A stretch of 64,000 nucleotides of DNA from Tomitella gaofuii (GCF_014126825.1 NZ_CP059900.1:3858954-3922953), one strand, 5' to 3'; positions 45,601-54,300 are shown, counted from the first letter of the stretch. Notes: a model not told the origin generated them from the letters alone. Numbers and translations are program-made.

Positions 45601-45711
45601 GTGCGGCACGGGCAGGATGAATCCGACGAGGCCACCGGCGGCCGGCACCTGCGTCCCGACGCTTCCGGCCAGGTCACCGTGGAGGAACTGCTGCGGCGCC
45701 ACCGGAAGTAG
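42634..45711 (+). CDS. mmpL3: Trehalose monomycolate exporter MmpL3
   Basis: 1025 residues, RND superfamily. Twelve helices with two periplasmic loops; the proton-relay Asp-Tyr pairs are at about D251/Y252 (GLGLAIDYALFIVSRF) and D599/Y600 (FGLSTDYEVFLISRM). It exports trehalose monomycolate for the outer membrane and is essential in mycobacteria. The start is TTG with GGAGGAG six bases upstream, not an ATG. After residue ~730 comes a ~300-residue Pro/Ala-rich cytoplasmic tail with a 15-bp tandem repeat, an unusually Arg-rich stretch (~residues 850-890), and a conserved-looking end VTVEELLRRHRK. Confidence 0.96.
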   Translation: MFSSWGRLAYRHRRLVLVATTILLLVGGVFGLGLTGQLSQSGYDDPGSESTQAALLSDETFGRDHMSDVIVLYTAPDGLTVDDPAFAAKVEDSLNRIKAEFPDQIGGITSYWTESFGKALLSTKDKRHAFASVQLTGSTDTQTLEQYHDIKGSFALPGIKVEVSGLQPIGDAIGVGTNNDTKRAELIALPAVAVLLFFVFGGVVAALLPVIVGVLTIAGATGALWVLTHFMDVNTFAQPVVTLIGLGLAIDYALFIVSRFREELAEGYDVGAAVRRSVATAGRTVVFSATMLVVAFTGLLMFPQGFLKSVAFGGLFAIAIAAFTSLTVLPALLGLLGRRIDSLSLPFLNKPKTNEQIEAGFWGKLTDWVGKHPGWVATPIVIVMLLLIVPFKNVAFGGLSEKYLPPDNPTRVAQEHFDELFPTFRTNPVDVVITGASDSQVVDIATAANQIDGFTGPFKVDKSADGVTVLSAGLVDPDRPGNTITELREIPEPPGVDVLVGGVPAMTVDTIDALVDMLPWMILFLVVTTTILMFLAFGSLVLPIKAVLMSALGLGSTLGILTWIFIDGNGASLLNFTPGPLMPAVVVLLLAIIFGLSTDYEVFLISRMVEARERGATTREAIRIGTAHTGRIITAAALILIVVTGAFGFSEIVMMKYIAYGMISALILDATVIRMLLVPAVMTMLGDDCWWAPQWMKRIQQRIGLGEIHLPDERPTHIATGVAAAGAGSAAGAARAVPVRVGAGAQHHAGAATTVGAALADTPPDATTVIPRITTEQTPAFAAEQDEAPTVQRPQARPASPAAPPRAEAPQAGAPRTGAPRTEAPRAGARTAGDTAPGDRSRAVPPRPRSPGPPRRRARQAARASARSRPVRLRRHAFPARKRTARRPAPAQPPSTAPPRTPPAPAAPARTPDSAPAAPPAHRSGAEPPRRSTPEPAVGSDAPRPRYPWEERPTAPRMRAGGGGSGTGTPRERPGAHSAPEDAAQEAESVRHGQDESDEATGGRHLRPDASGQVTVEELLRRHRK
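45057..45121. repeat. Tandem 15-bp repeat in the mmpL3 tail
   Basis: Four units close to GGCACCACGGACAGG plus a partial one. It encodes APQAG/APRTG/APRTE/APRAG, in frame. Confidence 0.8.
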
Positions 45712-45800
45712 CCGCGGCCGGAGTACGCCGGTCCCTACCGTGGCACACGTCGCAGGACCGGCCGCCGGTGGTGGCCGCCACCGGCGGCACCCCCGGGCGA

Positions 45801-45806
45801 TACGGT
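45801..45806 (+). promoter_or_regulatory. -10 box of adenylate cyclase 1 (leaderless)
   Basis: TACGGT, 6 nt before the GTG at 45813. Confidence 0.5.
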
Positions 45807-45812
45807 GGGTCC

Positions 45813-47447
45813 GTGGCCTCCTTCCGCGACATCCTCGCCCGCGGTGTCAAGAACCGTTGGATGCTCTACATCGCGAGCATGGCCGCAGCGAACGTTTTCG
45901 CGGGTGTGGTCGCCGCGGTGCTGTTGCTCTGGGTGCTGCCGATCCCGCGGGACGTGCTCAATCTCAATCGTGGCGACGTGATCTTCTACACCGCCCTCAC
46001 CTACCTCGTGGCCGGCGCCGTGATCAGCATCGGCACCGCCGTGGTGCTGCTGGGCCCGGTGACGCGATGGCGCAAGCGCGGAGGCCCGCCCACCACCGCT
46101 GAGCAGTCCGCCGTCATGCTTCTACCGCTGCGCCAGGCCCTGGTGCACACGGTCGTGTGGCTGATCGGAGCCGTCGCCTTCATCGCCTACAACTACTCGG
46201 ACACGCCGAACCTCGCCATCACCGGCGGCATCGTGCTGGCTCTGGTCTCGGTGGGCACGTTCGGCGCCAGCTACATGCTCGGCGAGCGCATTCTGCGCCC
46301 CGTCGCGGCGCGCGCCCTGTCCGACGCCGAGTACGCCCCGCTGTACGCGCCGCCGATCAGCATGCGCCTGCTGCTCACGTGGGGACTGGGCACGCTGGTT
46401 CCCACCATCGGGCTGCTCACGCTCGCCATCGGCCAGCTCACCGGCTGGGTGGACGCGAGCAGCACCACCTTCGCCGGCGCCGTCATCGCGATGTGCATCC
46501 TCACGGGACTCACCTCGCTGGTGCTCACGCTGCTCGCCAGTGCGCACCTGTCCGATCCGGTGCGGCAACTGCGGGCCGCGCTGCTCGACGTGCGCAACGA
46601 CGTGCGCGACGCCCGCGTCAACGTCTACGACGGCAGTGAGCTGGGCATGCTGCAGGTCGGCTTCAACCGGATGGTGACCGCAGTGGACGAACGGCGCAGG
46701 CTGCGCACGCTGTTCGGCAAGCACGTCGGCGACGACGTCGCGCGGCTCGCGCTGGAGAACGGCACCGAGCTCGGCGGGGAGACCCGCTTCGTGGCCGTGC
46801 TGTTCGTCGACATGATCGCCTCCACCCGCATGGCGGCGGCCCGCCCGCCCACCGAGGTCGTCGACGTGCTCAACCGCTTCTTCGAGGTCATCGTGGAGGT
46901 GGTGCACCGGCAGGGCGGCTTCATCAACAAGTTCATCGGCGACGAGGTGTTCGCCGTGTTCGGTGCGCCGCTGGAGATGCCCGACCCGTGCACGGCGACG
47001 CTGCGGGCGGCGCGCCGGATGCGCGCCGAGCTGGTGGAACGCACCGGCGTCGACGCGGGCATCGGCGTCTCTGCGGGCGTGTGCGTGGCCGGCAACGTGG
47101 GCGCCGCCGAACGGCTCGAATACACGGTGATCGGCGACGCCGTCAACGAGGCGGCGCGGCTCACCGAACTGGCGAAGATCCACCCGTCACGGGTATTCGC
47201 CTCGCAGCGCACCGTCACCGCGGCCTGCGCCGAGGAACGGGCGCACTGGACTGCGGGCCGCAGCCTGGTGCTGCGTGGCCGCAGGATGCCGACCGAGATC
47301 GCATACCCGGCGGACTCGGGCGCGGCCGCGGGCGGAGCCGCCGACGCGTGCGGATCCGCCGCGGCCGCCGGCCGATCCGCAGACACCGACGACCAGGGGC
47401 CCGCCACCGCGCCCCAATACCGGCCGCGCCCGGGCGAAACCGGTTGA
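45813..47447 (+). CDS. Class III adenylate cyclase with HAMP domain (1)
   Basis: 544 residues. Six hydrophobic helices fill the first ~250 residues; a HAMP region follows (SDPVRQLRAALLDVRN to YDGSELGMLQVGFNRM), then the cyclase domain. Catalytic parts are complete: metal Asp in VLFVDMIASTRMA, substrate Lys and second Asp in INKFIGDEVFAVFG, and transition-state Asn/Arg in VIGDAVNEAARL. This is the membrane/HAMP type of mycobacteria (Rv1318c-Rv1320c, Rv3645). It should make cAMP in response to a membrane cue. Start chosen by TACGGT six bases before the GTG. The tail past residue ~500 is low complexity. Confidence 0.93.
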   Translation: MASFRDILARGVKNRWMLYIASMAAANVFAGVVAAVLLLWVLPIPRDVLNLNRGDVIFYTALTYLVAGAVISIGTAVVLLGPVTRWRKRGGPPTTAEQSAVMLLPLRQALVHTVVWLIGAVAFIAYNYSDTPNLAITGGIVLALVSVGTFGASYMLGERILRPVAARALSDAEYAPLYAPPISMRLLLTWGLGTLVPTIGLLTLAIGQLTGWVDASSTTFAGAVIAMCILTGLTSLVLTLLASAHLSDPVRQLRAALLDVRNDVRDARVNVYDGSELGMLQVGFNRMVTAVDERRRLRTLFGKHVGDDVARLALENGTELGGETRFVAVLFVDMIASTRMAAARPPTEVVDVLNRFFEVIVEVVHRQGGFINKFIGDEVFAVFGAPLEMPDPCTATLRAARRMRAELVERTGVDAGIGVSAGVCVAGNVGAAERLEYTVIGDAVNEAARLTELAKIHPSRVFASQRTVTAACAEERAHWTAGRSLVLRGRRMPTEIAYPADSGAAAGGAADACGSAAAAGRSADTDDQGPATAPQYRPRPGETG

Positions 47448-47560
47448 GCCGCGACGGCGCCGGTGGCGGACCTGGACACGACCCCCACCCGCCCGGTGCG
47501 GGGCAGGGGCCGAGGCCACGCCGGTGCCACCTGCGACACGGACATTGCACGGTGGGCAGA

Positions 47561-47566
47561 TAGGCT
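47561..47566 (+). promoter_or_regulatory. -10 box of the YbhN-like gene (leaderless)
   Basis: TAGGCT, 6 nt before the ATG at 47573 and 3 nt before the ATG at 47570. Confidence 0.5.
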
Positions 47567-47572
47567 GGGATG

Positions 47573-48891
47573 ATGCCCGCCCGCGACTCTGCTGCGCCCG
47601 CACCCCGGCAGCGCCCCCGGTTCTGGTGGGTACGGTGGGTGCTCGGCGTCGGGCTCGTCGCGTTGCTCACCGCGGAGGGCTTCTACCTGTGGCCGTCGCT
47701 GAACAATTCCTGGCACGCGCTCAGCGAGATCCACTGGGGCTGGGTGGCCGCATGCATCCTGGCCCAGGCCGCGTCGATGAGCAGCTTCGGGCGCGTGCAG
47801 AAGGTGCTGCTGGGCGCCGCGGGCGTGAAGATCAGCCAGCTCAAGTCGCTGGCCGTGATCTACGCGAGCACCGCGATGAGCCTCACCCTGCCCGCCGGCC
47901 AGGTGTTCTCCACCGCGTTCACGTACCGACGCACCCGCCGCTGGGGCGCCAGCCCGGTGGTGGCGTCGTGGCAGGTGGCGATGTCCGGCGTGCTCGCCGC
48001 CGCCGGCCTCACCGTTCTGGGGGTGGGCGGTGCGCTGTTCGTCGGCACGGCGGTCAACCCGTTCACCGCCGTGTTCAGCGTGGTCGGCCTGTTCGCGCTG
48101 GCCTACGCGGGCCGGTATGTGGCCAACCACCCGGATTCGCTCGAAGACCTCGGCCGGTGGGCGCTGCGCTGGTTCAACTGGGCGCGCAGCAAACCCCGCG
48201 AGACCGGGATCGACCGCTGGCGCGGCATCATCGAGCAGCTCAAGTACGTCCAGCTGGGCGCCAAGGACGGCGCGGTCGCCTTCGGCTGGTCGTTCTACAA
48301 CTGGGTCGCAGACATCGCCTGCCTGGGGTTCGCGTGCTGGGCGGTGGGTGCGGATCCCAGCATCTCGTCGCTGGCCATCGCGTACGCGGCCGCCAAGGCC
48401 GTGGGGGCGATCCCCGGCATGCCCGGCGGGCTGGTGTTCGTCGAGGGCACCCTGATCGCCGCGCTCACCGCCGGCGGGCTCACGGGCGGCGAGGCGGTGG
48501 CCTCCGTACTCGTCTACCGCATCGTCAGCTTCATCCTGGTCGCGATCGTCGGATGGATCATCTTCCTCGTCCTGTTCCGCAGCCAGGACCACGAGGACCT
48601 CGCCGCCGACCGTGACCTGCGCGAACGCGAACTGGCCGCGCTCGAAGACGAACGATCCGGCCCCCACGGCGCTGCCGCGGCCGCGCAGGACGCCGACGAC
48701 CCGCCCCGCGACGCCCCGCCGTGTGACCCACCGCGCCGTGACTCCCCGCCCCGTGACACCCCGCCCGTGACACCGCCGCGCGCGCAGACCCTGACGCTCA
48801 GATGCCGCCCGAGCGCCCCAGGCCCGCGCCGCCACCGGCCGAGCGCCCGCCGTACGACCGCCACCATCCCAGCGCGCGGTTGCGCGACTGA
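47573..48891 (+). CDS. YbhN/UPF0104 (lysyl-PG synthase TM-domain) membrane protein, frameshifted near its end
   Basis: About 340 residues of clear family sequence with eight or so helices: RVQKVLLGAAGVKISQL, STAMSLTLPAGQVFSTAF and the hallmark GAIPGMPGGLVFVEGTLIAAL. Such proteins resemble the flippase half of MprF; the ligand is unknown. In the given frame no stop occurs until 51466, far into the opposite-strand genes. Adding one C to the CCC at 48764-48766, where a 15-bp repeat unit is one base short, gives PPRDTAARADPDAQMPPERP and a stop at 48891, 25 bp before the convergent ligase stop. The corrected protein has about 439 residues. Confidence 0.82.
48710..48768. repeat. 15-bp tandem repeat in the YbhN-like tail; last unit 14 bp
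   Basis: Units start with GAC: 48710, 48725, 48740, 48755. They encode Asp-x-Pro-Pro-Arg-like repeats. The fourth lacks one C, which shifts the frame. Confidence 0.8.
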
Positions 48892-48916
48892 CTCTGCTGG
48901 TCGTGGGCGGCGCGCG

Positions 48917-50938
48917 TCACCCCTTCTTGTGCGCCGCGTACCAGTCGATGAGATCCGGCTCGTCCACCGCGGTGCGGTCGACGGCGGTGGACGGATCGGC
49001 TCCCAGCAGCAGCCGCTTCACCGGCACCTCGAGCTTCTTGCCAGTGCGCGTGTGCGGCACGCCGGGGGCCGCGATGACCTCGTCGGGCACGTGCCGCGGC
49101 GACGCCTTGTCGCGCACCGCCGCCTTGATCCGGCCGGCGAGGGCGTCGTCGAGTTCGGCGCCGTCGCGCAGCACCACGAACAGCGGCATCCAGTATCCGC
49201 CGCCCGGCTGCTCCACGCCCAGAACCATCGCCTCGGCCACCTCGGGGATCGACTCGACGGCCTGGTAGATGTCGGCGCTGCCCATGCGGATGCCGTTGCG
49301 GTTCAGCGTGGAATCGGAGCGCCCGTGGATCTCCACGCTGCCCCGGTCGGTGACGGTCACCCAGTCGCCGTGCCGCCACACGCCGGGGTAGGTGTCGAAG
49401 TACGCATCGTGGTAACGCGCGCCGTCCGGGTCGTTCCAGAACCGCACGGGCATCGACGGCATCGGGCGGGTCACCACCAGCTCGCCGACCTCGCCGACCA
49501 CCGGCTCGCCCGCCGGGTCGAACGCGGCGAGCGCGACGCCGAGCAGGCGGCAGGACAACTCGCCTGCCCACACCGGCACGTTCGGCGCGGCGCCGACGAA
49601 GGCGGTGACGACGTCCGTGCCGCCGCTGATCGAGTTGATCTGCACCCGCGCGCCCACCTCGTCGCGCAGCCACTCCGCGGAGGATGCGGGCAGCGTCGCC
49701 CCCGTCACGCCCACCATGCGCAGCGCGGACAGGTCGTGCTCGGCGGCGGGGCGCGCGCCCGCCTTGATGCACGCGAGCACGTAACCGGGGCTGGTGCCCA
49801 GGAAGGTCACCGCGTTCTCGGCCGCCATCCGCCACAGCCCGTCCGGACCGGGATGCGCCGGGCTGCCGTCGTAGGTGACGATGGTGGCGCCCGCGAGCAA
49901 GCCCGCCACCTGGAAGTTCCACATCATCCAGCTGGGCGAGGTGAACCAGAAGAACGTCTCGCCGGGTCCCAGGTCCGAGTGCAGCACGCCCGCCTTGAGG
50001 TGCTCGAGCACCACCCCGCCGTGCCCGTGCACGATCCCCTTGGGCAGTCCGGTGGTGCCCGAGGAGAACACGACCCACAGCGGATGGTCGAACGCCACCC
50101 GCTCGGTGACCAGCGCGTGCTCACCCGCGGTGGCGGCGGCCCAGCCCACGACCCTGTCTCCGCCGGGGGCCAGCGAGGACACCGCGTCCTGCTCGTCGCC
50201 GCCGGAACGCGCCACCAGCACCGTCAGCGTCAGGCCGGGCAGGCCCGCACGCAGCTCGTCCACTGCGGCGCGCTGGTCACGCGGCTTGCCGCCGTAGTCG
50301 TAGCCGTCGGCGGTGATGAGCACCGTCGGCTCCAGCTGGCCCAGCCGGTCCACCGCTGCGGGCGCCGAATAGTCCTGGCCGCACGCGCCCCAGACTGCGC
50401 CGACGCTCGCGGCGGCGAGGAACGCGATCACCGTCTCGGAGATGTTCGGCAGGTACCCGACGACGCGGTCGCCGGGGCGCACACCGACCTCGCGGAGCGT
50501 GTGCGCCAGCGCGGCCGTCCGCGACCGCAGCTCCGCCCAGGTGACCGCGCGTGCGGCGCGCCCCTCCCCCAGGTCGACGATCGCGGGACGGCCCGCGGCG
50601 TCCTGCGCGGCACCGTGCCGGAACACCTGGTCGACGTAATTGATGCGCGCATCCGGGAACCACACCGCCCCCGGCATGCGGTCCTCGGCCAGCGCGGGCC
50701 CCGGGTCGGTGTCGGAGACGACGTCGAAGTAGTCCCACACGGCCTGCCAGAACGCGCCCAGGTTCTCCGTGGACCACTGCCACAGCCGGTCGTAGTCGGA
50801 GGCGTCGGTGGGCACGCCGGGGCTGTCCGGATTCGCCTGCCGGACCAGATCCGCGAACTCGACCATCGCGCTGACCGCCACCGTGTCCGCGTCCGGTTCC
50901 CAGAGCATCGCCGCCGCGCTCTCGCTCGCCTTCGTCAC
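48917..50938 (-). CDS. Acetoacetyl-CoA synthetase
   Basis: 673 residues, adenylate-forming family. ATP loop VFSSGTTGLPKGIVHGHGG; substrate region MMWNFQVAGLLAG; A-core DWVTVTDRGSVEIHGRSDSTLNRNG; catalytic Lys in PHTRTGKKLEVPVKR. Length and the GRSDSTLNRNG form fit acetoacetate-CoA ligase better than acetyl-CoA synthetase. It activates acetoacetate with ATP and CoA. GTG start with GAGGG upstream. It follows the lldD-like gene by 33 bp on the same strand, so both may be used for small organic acids. Confidence 0.92.
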   Translation of the reverse strand: MTKASESAAAMLWEPDADTVAVSAMVEFADLVRQANPDSPGVPTDASDYDRLWQWSTENLGAFWQAVWDYFDVVSDTDPGPALAEDRMPGAVWFPDARINYVDQVFRHGAAQDAAGRPAIVDLGEGRAARAVTWAELRSRTAALAHTLREVGVRPGDRVVGYLPNISETVIAFLAAASVGAVWGACGQDYSAPAAVDRLGQLEPTVLITADGYDYGGKPRDQRAAVDELRAGLPGLTLTVLVARSGGDEQDAVSSLAPGGDRVVGWAAATAGEHALVTERVAFDHPLWVVFSSGTTGLPKGIVHGHGGVVLEHLKAGVLHSDLGPGETFFWFTSPSWMMWNFQVAGLLAGATIVTYDGSPAHPGPDGLWRMAAENAVTFLGTSPGYVLACIKAGARPAAEHDLSALRMVGVTGATLPASSAEWLRDEVGARVQINSISGGTDVVTAFVGAAPNVPVWAGELSCRLLGVALAAFDPAGEPVVGEVGELVVTRPMPSMPVRFWNDPDGARYHDAYFDTYPGVWRHGDWVTVTDRGSVEIHGRSDSTLNRNGIRMGSADIYQAVESIPEVAEAMVLGVEQPGGGYWMPLFVVLRDGAELDDALAGRIKAAVRDKASPRHVPDEVIAAPGVPHTRTGKKLEVPVKRLLLGADPSTAVDRTAVDEPDLIDWYAAHKKG

Positions 50939-50971
50939 TATCGCCGCCCTCGCTTCGCTGTGGTCCGGGTC

Positions 50972-52303
50972 TCAGGAAAGGCTATCGCGCGCGATCTCCC
51001 CCACCGACGTGAGCCCGGCCAACCCCAAGGTCAGGTCGAACTCGGCGATGATGTTCGCCACCGCGTCGCGCGCGCCGTCGCGGCCGCCGAGCGCCAGACC
51101 GTACAGGTGCGGGCGGCCGACGGTCACCGCGTCGGCGCCCAGGGCGAGCGCCTTGAACACGTCGGCGCCGCCGCGCACCCCGCTGTCCAGCAGCACGGCC
51201 GCCCGACCGTCGACCACCGGGGCGATCGCCTCGAGCGCGTCGAGCGACCCGATCGCCCCGTCCACCTGACGGCCCCCGTGGTTGGACACGATGATGCCGT
51301 CGAGACCCTCGTCCACCGCCCGGCGCGCGTCGTCCGGATGCAGGACGCCCTTGAGCAGCACCGGAAGCCGGGTGCGGCCGCGCAGCGTGGCGATGTCCTC
51401 CCAGCTCAACGACGGTCGCGAGTAGATGTCGAGGAACGTCTCCACCGCGGCCCGCGGCTCCGGTGAGCGCAGGTTGGCCGCCAGCGCGCCCGGGTAGCGG
51501 CGGCTCATCGCGATCAGCGACCGCACGGCGCCCCACGTCACCTCGACGTCGGGCTTGTTCCCGGCCGCCGCGCGCACCCGGTCCTTGACGATGCGCACGA
51601 ACCGCGGGTCCGAGGTGTACTGCGCGATGCCCTCACCACGCGCGAACGGCAGCGACCCGATGTTGAGGTCCTGCGGCCGCCAGCCCAGCATCGTCGTATC
51701 CAGGGTGACCACGAGCGCGTCGGCGCCGCTGCGCTCGGCCCGGCCGATGAGGCTGTCCACCAGCTGCTCGTCGGTGCTCCAGTACAGCTGGAACCAGTGC
51801 GGGGCGCCCCCGGGGCCCGCCGCCCGGTCCATCGCCGCGGCCGCGTCCTCCATCGGCGCGCAGCCCTGGTTGGAGAAGATGTAGGGCACGCCCAGCTCGG
51901 CCGCCGCCTCCGCGATCGCCACGTCCGCCTCAGGGTGCACCAGCTCGGCGGCGCCCACCGGGGCGAACAGCACCGGGGCCGGGATGCGGCGCCCGAACAG
52001 CTCCACCGAGAGGTCGCGGCGCGAGACGTCCCGCAGCATGCGCGGCACGATCCGATGCCGGTCGAACGCCGCACGGTTGGCGTCCATGGTGGTGCCCGCA
52101 CCCGCGCCGCCCGCCACGTATGCCCAGGCCCGGCGCGACATCCTGCGCCGGGCCGCCTTCTCCAGGGCGGCGAAGTCGGTGGGGATCGCGGGGCGCCGGC
52201 CCAGCACCCCGTCCCGGTAGATGCGGTTCTGGCGCGCCCGGCCCGGGCCGGGCTCGGGGGATGCTGGTGCGGGGGATGCGGGCTCGGAGGATGCGACTGT
52301 CAT
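50972..52303 (-). CDS. FMN-dependent alpha-hydroxy-acid oxidase/dehydrogenase (LldD/lactate monooxygenase-like)
   Basis: 443 residues, TIM barrel. Active-site base and substrate Arg lie in IIVSNHGGRQVDGA; FMN segments include AWAYVAGGAGAGTT, LFAPVGAAELVHPEAD and LLDSGVRGGADVFKALALGA. It oxidises a 2-hydroxy acid such as lactate; oxidase, dehydrogenase and monooxygenase cannot be separated by eye. I chose the ATG at 52303 because TATCCT lies seven bases before it; the longer frame overlaps the divergent gene. Confidence 0.9.
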   Translation of the reverse strand: MTVASSEPASPAPASPEPGPGRARQNRIYRDGVLGRRPAIPTDFAALEKAARRRMSRRAWAYVAGGAGAGTTMDANRAAFDRHRIVPRMLRDVSRRDLSVELFGRRIPAPVLFAPVGAAELVHPEADVAIAEAAAELGVPYIFSNQGCAPMEDAAAAMDRAAGPGGAPHWFQLYWSTDEQLVDSLIGRAERSGADALVVTLDTTMLGWRPQDLNIGSLPFARGEGIAQYTSDPRFVRIVKDRVRAAAGNKPDVEVTWGAVRSLIAMSRRYPGALAANLRSPEPRAAVETFLDIYSRPSLSWEDIATLRGRTRLPVLLKGVLHPDDARRAVDEGLDGIIVSNHGGRQVDGAIGSLDALEAIAPVVDGRAAVLLDSGVRGGADVFKALALGADAVTVGRPHLYGLALGGRDGARDAVANIIAEFDLTLGLAGLTSVGEIARDSLS

Positions 52304-52310
52304 GCCCCGC

Positions 52311-52316
52311 AGGATA
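52311..52316 (-). promoter_or_regulatory. -10 box of the lldD-like gene (leaderless)
   Basis: TATCCT on the minus strand, 7 nt before the ATG. The divergent SEC-C gene starts only 21 bp away from the lldD-like start, so both promoters overlap. Confidence 0.55.
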
Positions 52317-52324
52317 ATGGCCCG

Positions 52325-52750
52325 ATGAGCGATTTCCGGCCCGACGGCGCACTCCGCCCGGACGCGCCCTGCCCCTGCGGATTCGGCCCCGCCTACCCCG
52401 AGTGCTGCGGACGGTTCCACGCAGCGGAAGGGGCCGCCGCCCCCACCGCCGAGGCCCTCATGCGGTCGCGGTACACGGCGTTCGCCGCCGGTGACGCCGC
52501 CTACCTGCTGCGCACCTGGCATCCGGACACCCGGCCGCGGTCGCTCACGCTCGACCCGGACGTGCAGTGGACTCGGCTGACCATCGTCGCCACCACCGGC
52601 GGCGGGCTGCTGGAGCAGACGGGCACCGTGGAATTCGTGGCCCAGTACCGCACCCGCGGGCCCGACGGGTCCCTCCACCGCGGACGGCAGCACGAGGACA
52701 GCCGGTTCGTCCGGATCGACGGCGCGTGGGTGTATCAGGGCACGGCGTAG
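52325..52750 (+). CDS. YchJ-like SEC-C motif protein (UPF0225)
   Basis: 141 residues. Zinc-binding SEC-C motif at the N-terminus: CPCGFGPAYPECCGRFH. The rest is an NTF2-like fold with the family start TAEALMRSRYTAFAAGDAAYLLRTWH and FVAQYRTRG. Function of the family is not established. The start codon lies 22 bp from that of the divergent oxidase gene. Confidence 0.9.
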   Translation: MSDFRPDGALRPDAPCPCGFGPAYPECCGRFHAAEGAAAPTAEALMRSRYTAFAAGDAAYLLRTWHPDTRPRSLTLDPDVQWTRLTIVATTGGGLLEQTGTVEFVAQYRTRGPDGSLHRGRQHEDSRFVRIDGAWVYQGTA

Positions 52751-52786
52751 GGAGACTCTTGCCCCGAGCTCCCCATTCTCCGCAGC

Positions 52787-52841
52787 TACTCAGCAGTACG
52801 GGCACATTCGGAGCCCCCGGATGTACCCGTACTGCTGAGTA
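52787..52841. repeat. Palindromic repeat, family 2, copy 1 (between convergent genes)
   Basis: 21-bp arms TACTCAGCAGTACGGGCACA... and complement with one mismatch, 13-nt loop. It can end both the SEC-C and cyclopropane-synthase transcripts. Copy 2 is at 58793. Confidence 0.85.
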
Positions 52842-52874
52842 ACCTCACAGGAAGTCACGCGCCGAGGTACCCGG

Positions 52875-54215
52875 TCAGCCGTACATCCACCCGCGCGTGC
52901 GCGGCATGCCGCTCTCGCCGCCCGGGCCCGGACGCACCGCCAGAGTCTGGTTGAGCCCCAGCCGGTGCGGATACTCGAAGCCGATGGCGCTGGCCGCAAG
53001 GTACATCAGCCAGGTGCGCGCGCGCTCGGCCCCGACCAGCGCCACCGCCCGATCCCACTGCGCGGTCAGGTTCGCCACCCAGGCGCGCAGCGTCAGCGCG
53101 TAGTGCTCGCGCAGCGATTCCACGTCGCGCACCTCGAAACCGCCCCGCTCCAGCGCGTCGACGGTGGCGCTGAGCGGCAGGATCTCGCCGTCGGGGAACA
53201 CGTAGCGGTCGATGAAGGTGCGCGCGGCCCTGTGCCCCGAGGACATCACCCGCGCCCCGCCCTGCACGCGCGCCCGCGCCGAGTGGCCCGGCGGCAGCGG
53301 CCGCACCGAGGAGATCTGATGGTTGAGCAGCCGGCCGCCGTCGCACAGCAGTCCGTACAGGTCGTCCGCATACACCCGCAGGTGCTCGAGCCCCACGTGC
53401 TCGGCCATCCCGATGGAGCAGATCGCGTCGAACGGCCCGTCGCGGACCTCGCGGTAATCCTGCAGGCGGATCTCCACCAGGTCCTCGACGCCGGCCTCGG
53501 CGACCCGCCGGCGCGCCAGGTCCACCTGCTCGCGGCTCACTGTCACACCCACCGCCCGCGCGCCATGCTCGCGCGCGGCGTGGATGGCCATGGTGCCCCA
53601 GCCGCAGCCCACGTCGAGCAGCCGCATCCCGGGCCGCAGCCCCAGCTTGCGGCTGATGTGCTCGCACTTGGCCCACTGGGCGTCGTCGACGGAGCCGCAC
53701 CCTTCGGCCCAGTACCCGCACGAATACACCATGGTCGGCCCCAGGAGCAGCCGATAGAACTCATTGCCGATGTCGTAGTGCGAGGAGACGGTGACGGCGT
53801 CGCGATGCGCACTGTGCCGGCCGCCCGTGCGCCTGCGCAGCTCCGTCGCGGGCGGCCGCGGCGGCGGCCCGATGACGCCGTGGCGGATCATGCGCGCGAC
53901 GCCCCTGCGGATCGAGCGCGCGTCGACGCCGCGCACTCCGTGGCTGGAGACCCTCTCGATGATCTGCGGCATGTCCAGCAGGTCGAAGACGCTGCCCTGC
54001 ACCTGCAGGTCTCCGGAGACATAGGCGCGCGCCAGGCCCAGCTCGTCCGGCGAGTAGAGGATGCGGCGCAGCGCGCGGCGATTTCGGAACACCACGCGGA
54101 CCGGGGCGTCCGCCGGTCCCGCTTCGGAGCCGTCCCAGGCCGCCAGCCGCAGCGGCAGCGGCGCCTTGAGCACGTCCTCGAACGTCGCCAGGATGCCCGT
54201 CGCTACCGAACCCAC
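52875..54215 (-). CDS. Cyclopropane-fatty-acyl-phospholipid synthase-like methyltransferase (UfaA1-like)
   Basis: 446 residues. An N-terminal lipid-binding domain (YSPDELGLARAYVSGDLQVQG) precedes the SAM methyltransferase: SSHYDIGNEFYRLLLGPTMVYSCGYW, LLDVGCGWGTMAIHAA and SIGMAEHVG. This is the CFA/UfaA1 (Rv0447c) form, which transfers a methyl to a double bond of phospholipid acyl chains to make a cyclopropane or methyl branch (tuberculostearate pathway). GTG start with CACAAT seven bases upstream, so it may be leaderless. Confidence 0.92.
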   Translation of the reverse strand: MGSVATGILATFEDVLKAPLPLRLAAWDGSEAGPADAPVRVVFRNRRALRRILYSPDELGLARAYVSGDLQVQGSVFDLLDMPQIIERVSSHGVRGVDARSIRRGVARMIRHGVIGPPPRPPATELRRRTGGRHSAHRDAVTVSSHYDIGNEFYRLLLGPTMVYSCGYWAEGCGSVDDAQWAKCEHISRKLGLRPGMRLLDVGCGWGTMAIHAAREHGARAVGVTVSREQVDLARRRVAEAGVEDLVEIRLQDYREVRDGPFDAICSIGMAEHVGLEHLRVYADDLYGLLCDGGRLLNHQISSVRPLPPGHSARARVQGGARVMSSGHRAARTFIDRYVFPDGEILPLSATVDALERGGFEVRDVESLREHYALTLRAWVANLTAQWDRAVALVGAERARTWLMYLAASAIGFEYPHRLGLNQTLAVRPGPGGESGMPRTRGWMYG

Positions 54216-54222
54216 AGAGACG

Positions 54223-54228
54223 ATTGTG
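54223..54228 (-). promoter_or_regulatory. -10-like box of the cyclopropane-synthase gene
   Basis: CACAAT on the minus strand, 7 nt before the GTG start. Confidence 0.35.
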
Positions 54229-54300
54229 CTCCGGCGGAGCGCCGTTCGGAGCGGTTCCGGGAAGTCGGGGCATTGTGCTGGAGCAACACGGAACGGTTGA

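Noticed and set aside
48892-51466. Continuation of the YbhN-like frame to 1298 residues
   Set aside because: Runs antisense through the acetoacetyl-CoA synthetase and oxidase genes; best explained by one missing base at 48764-48766.
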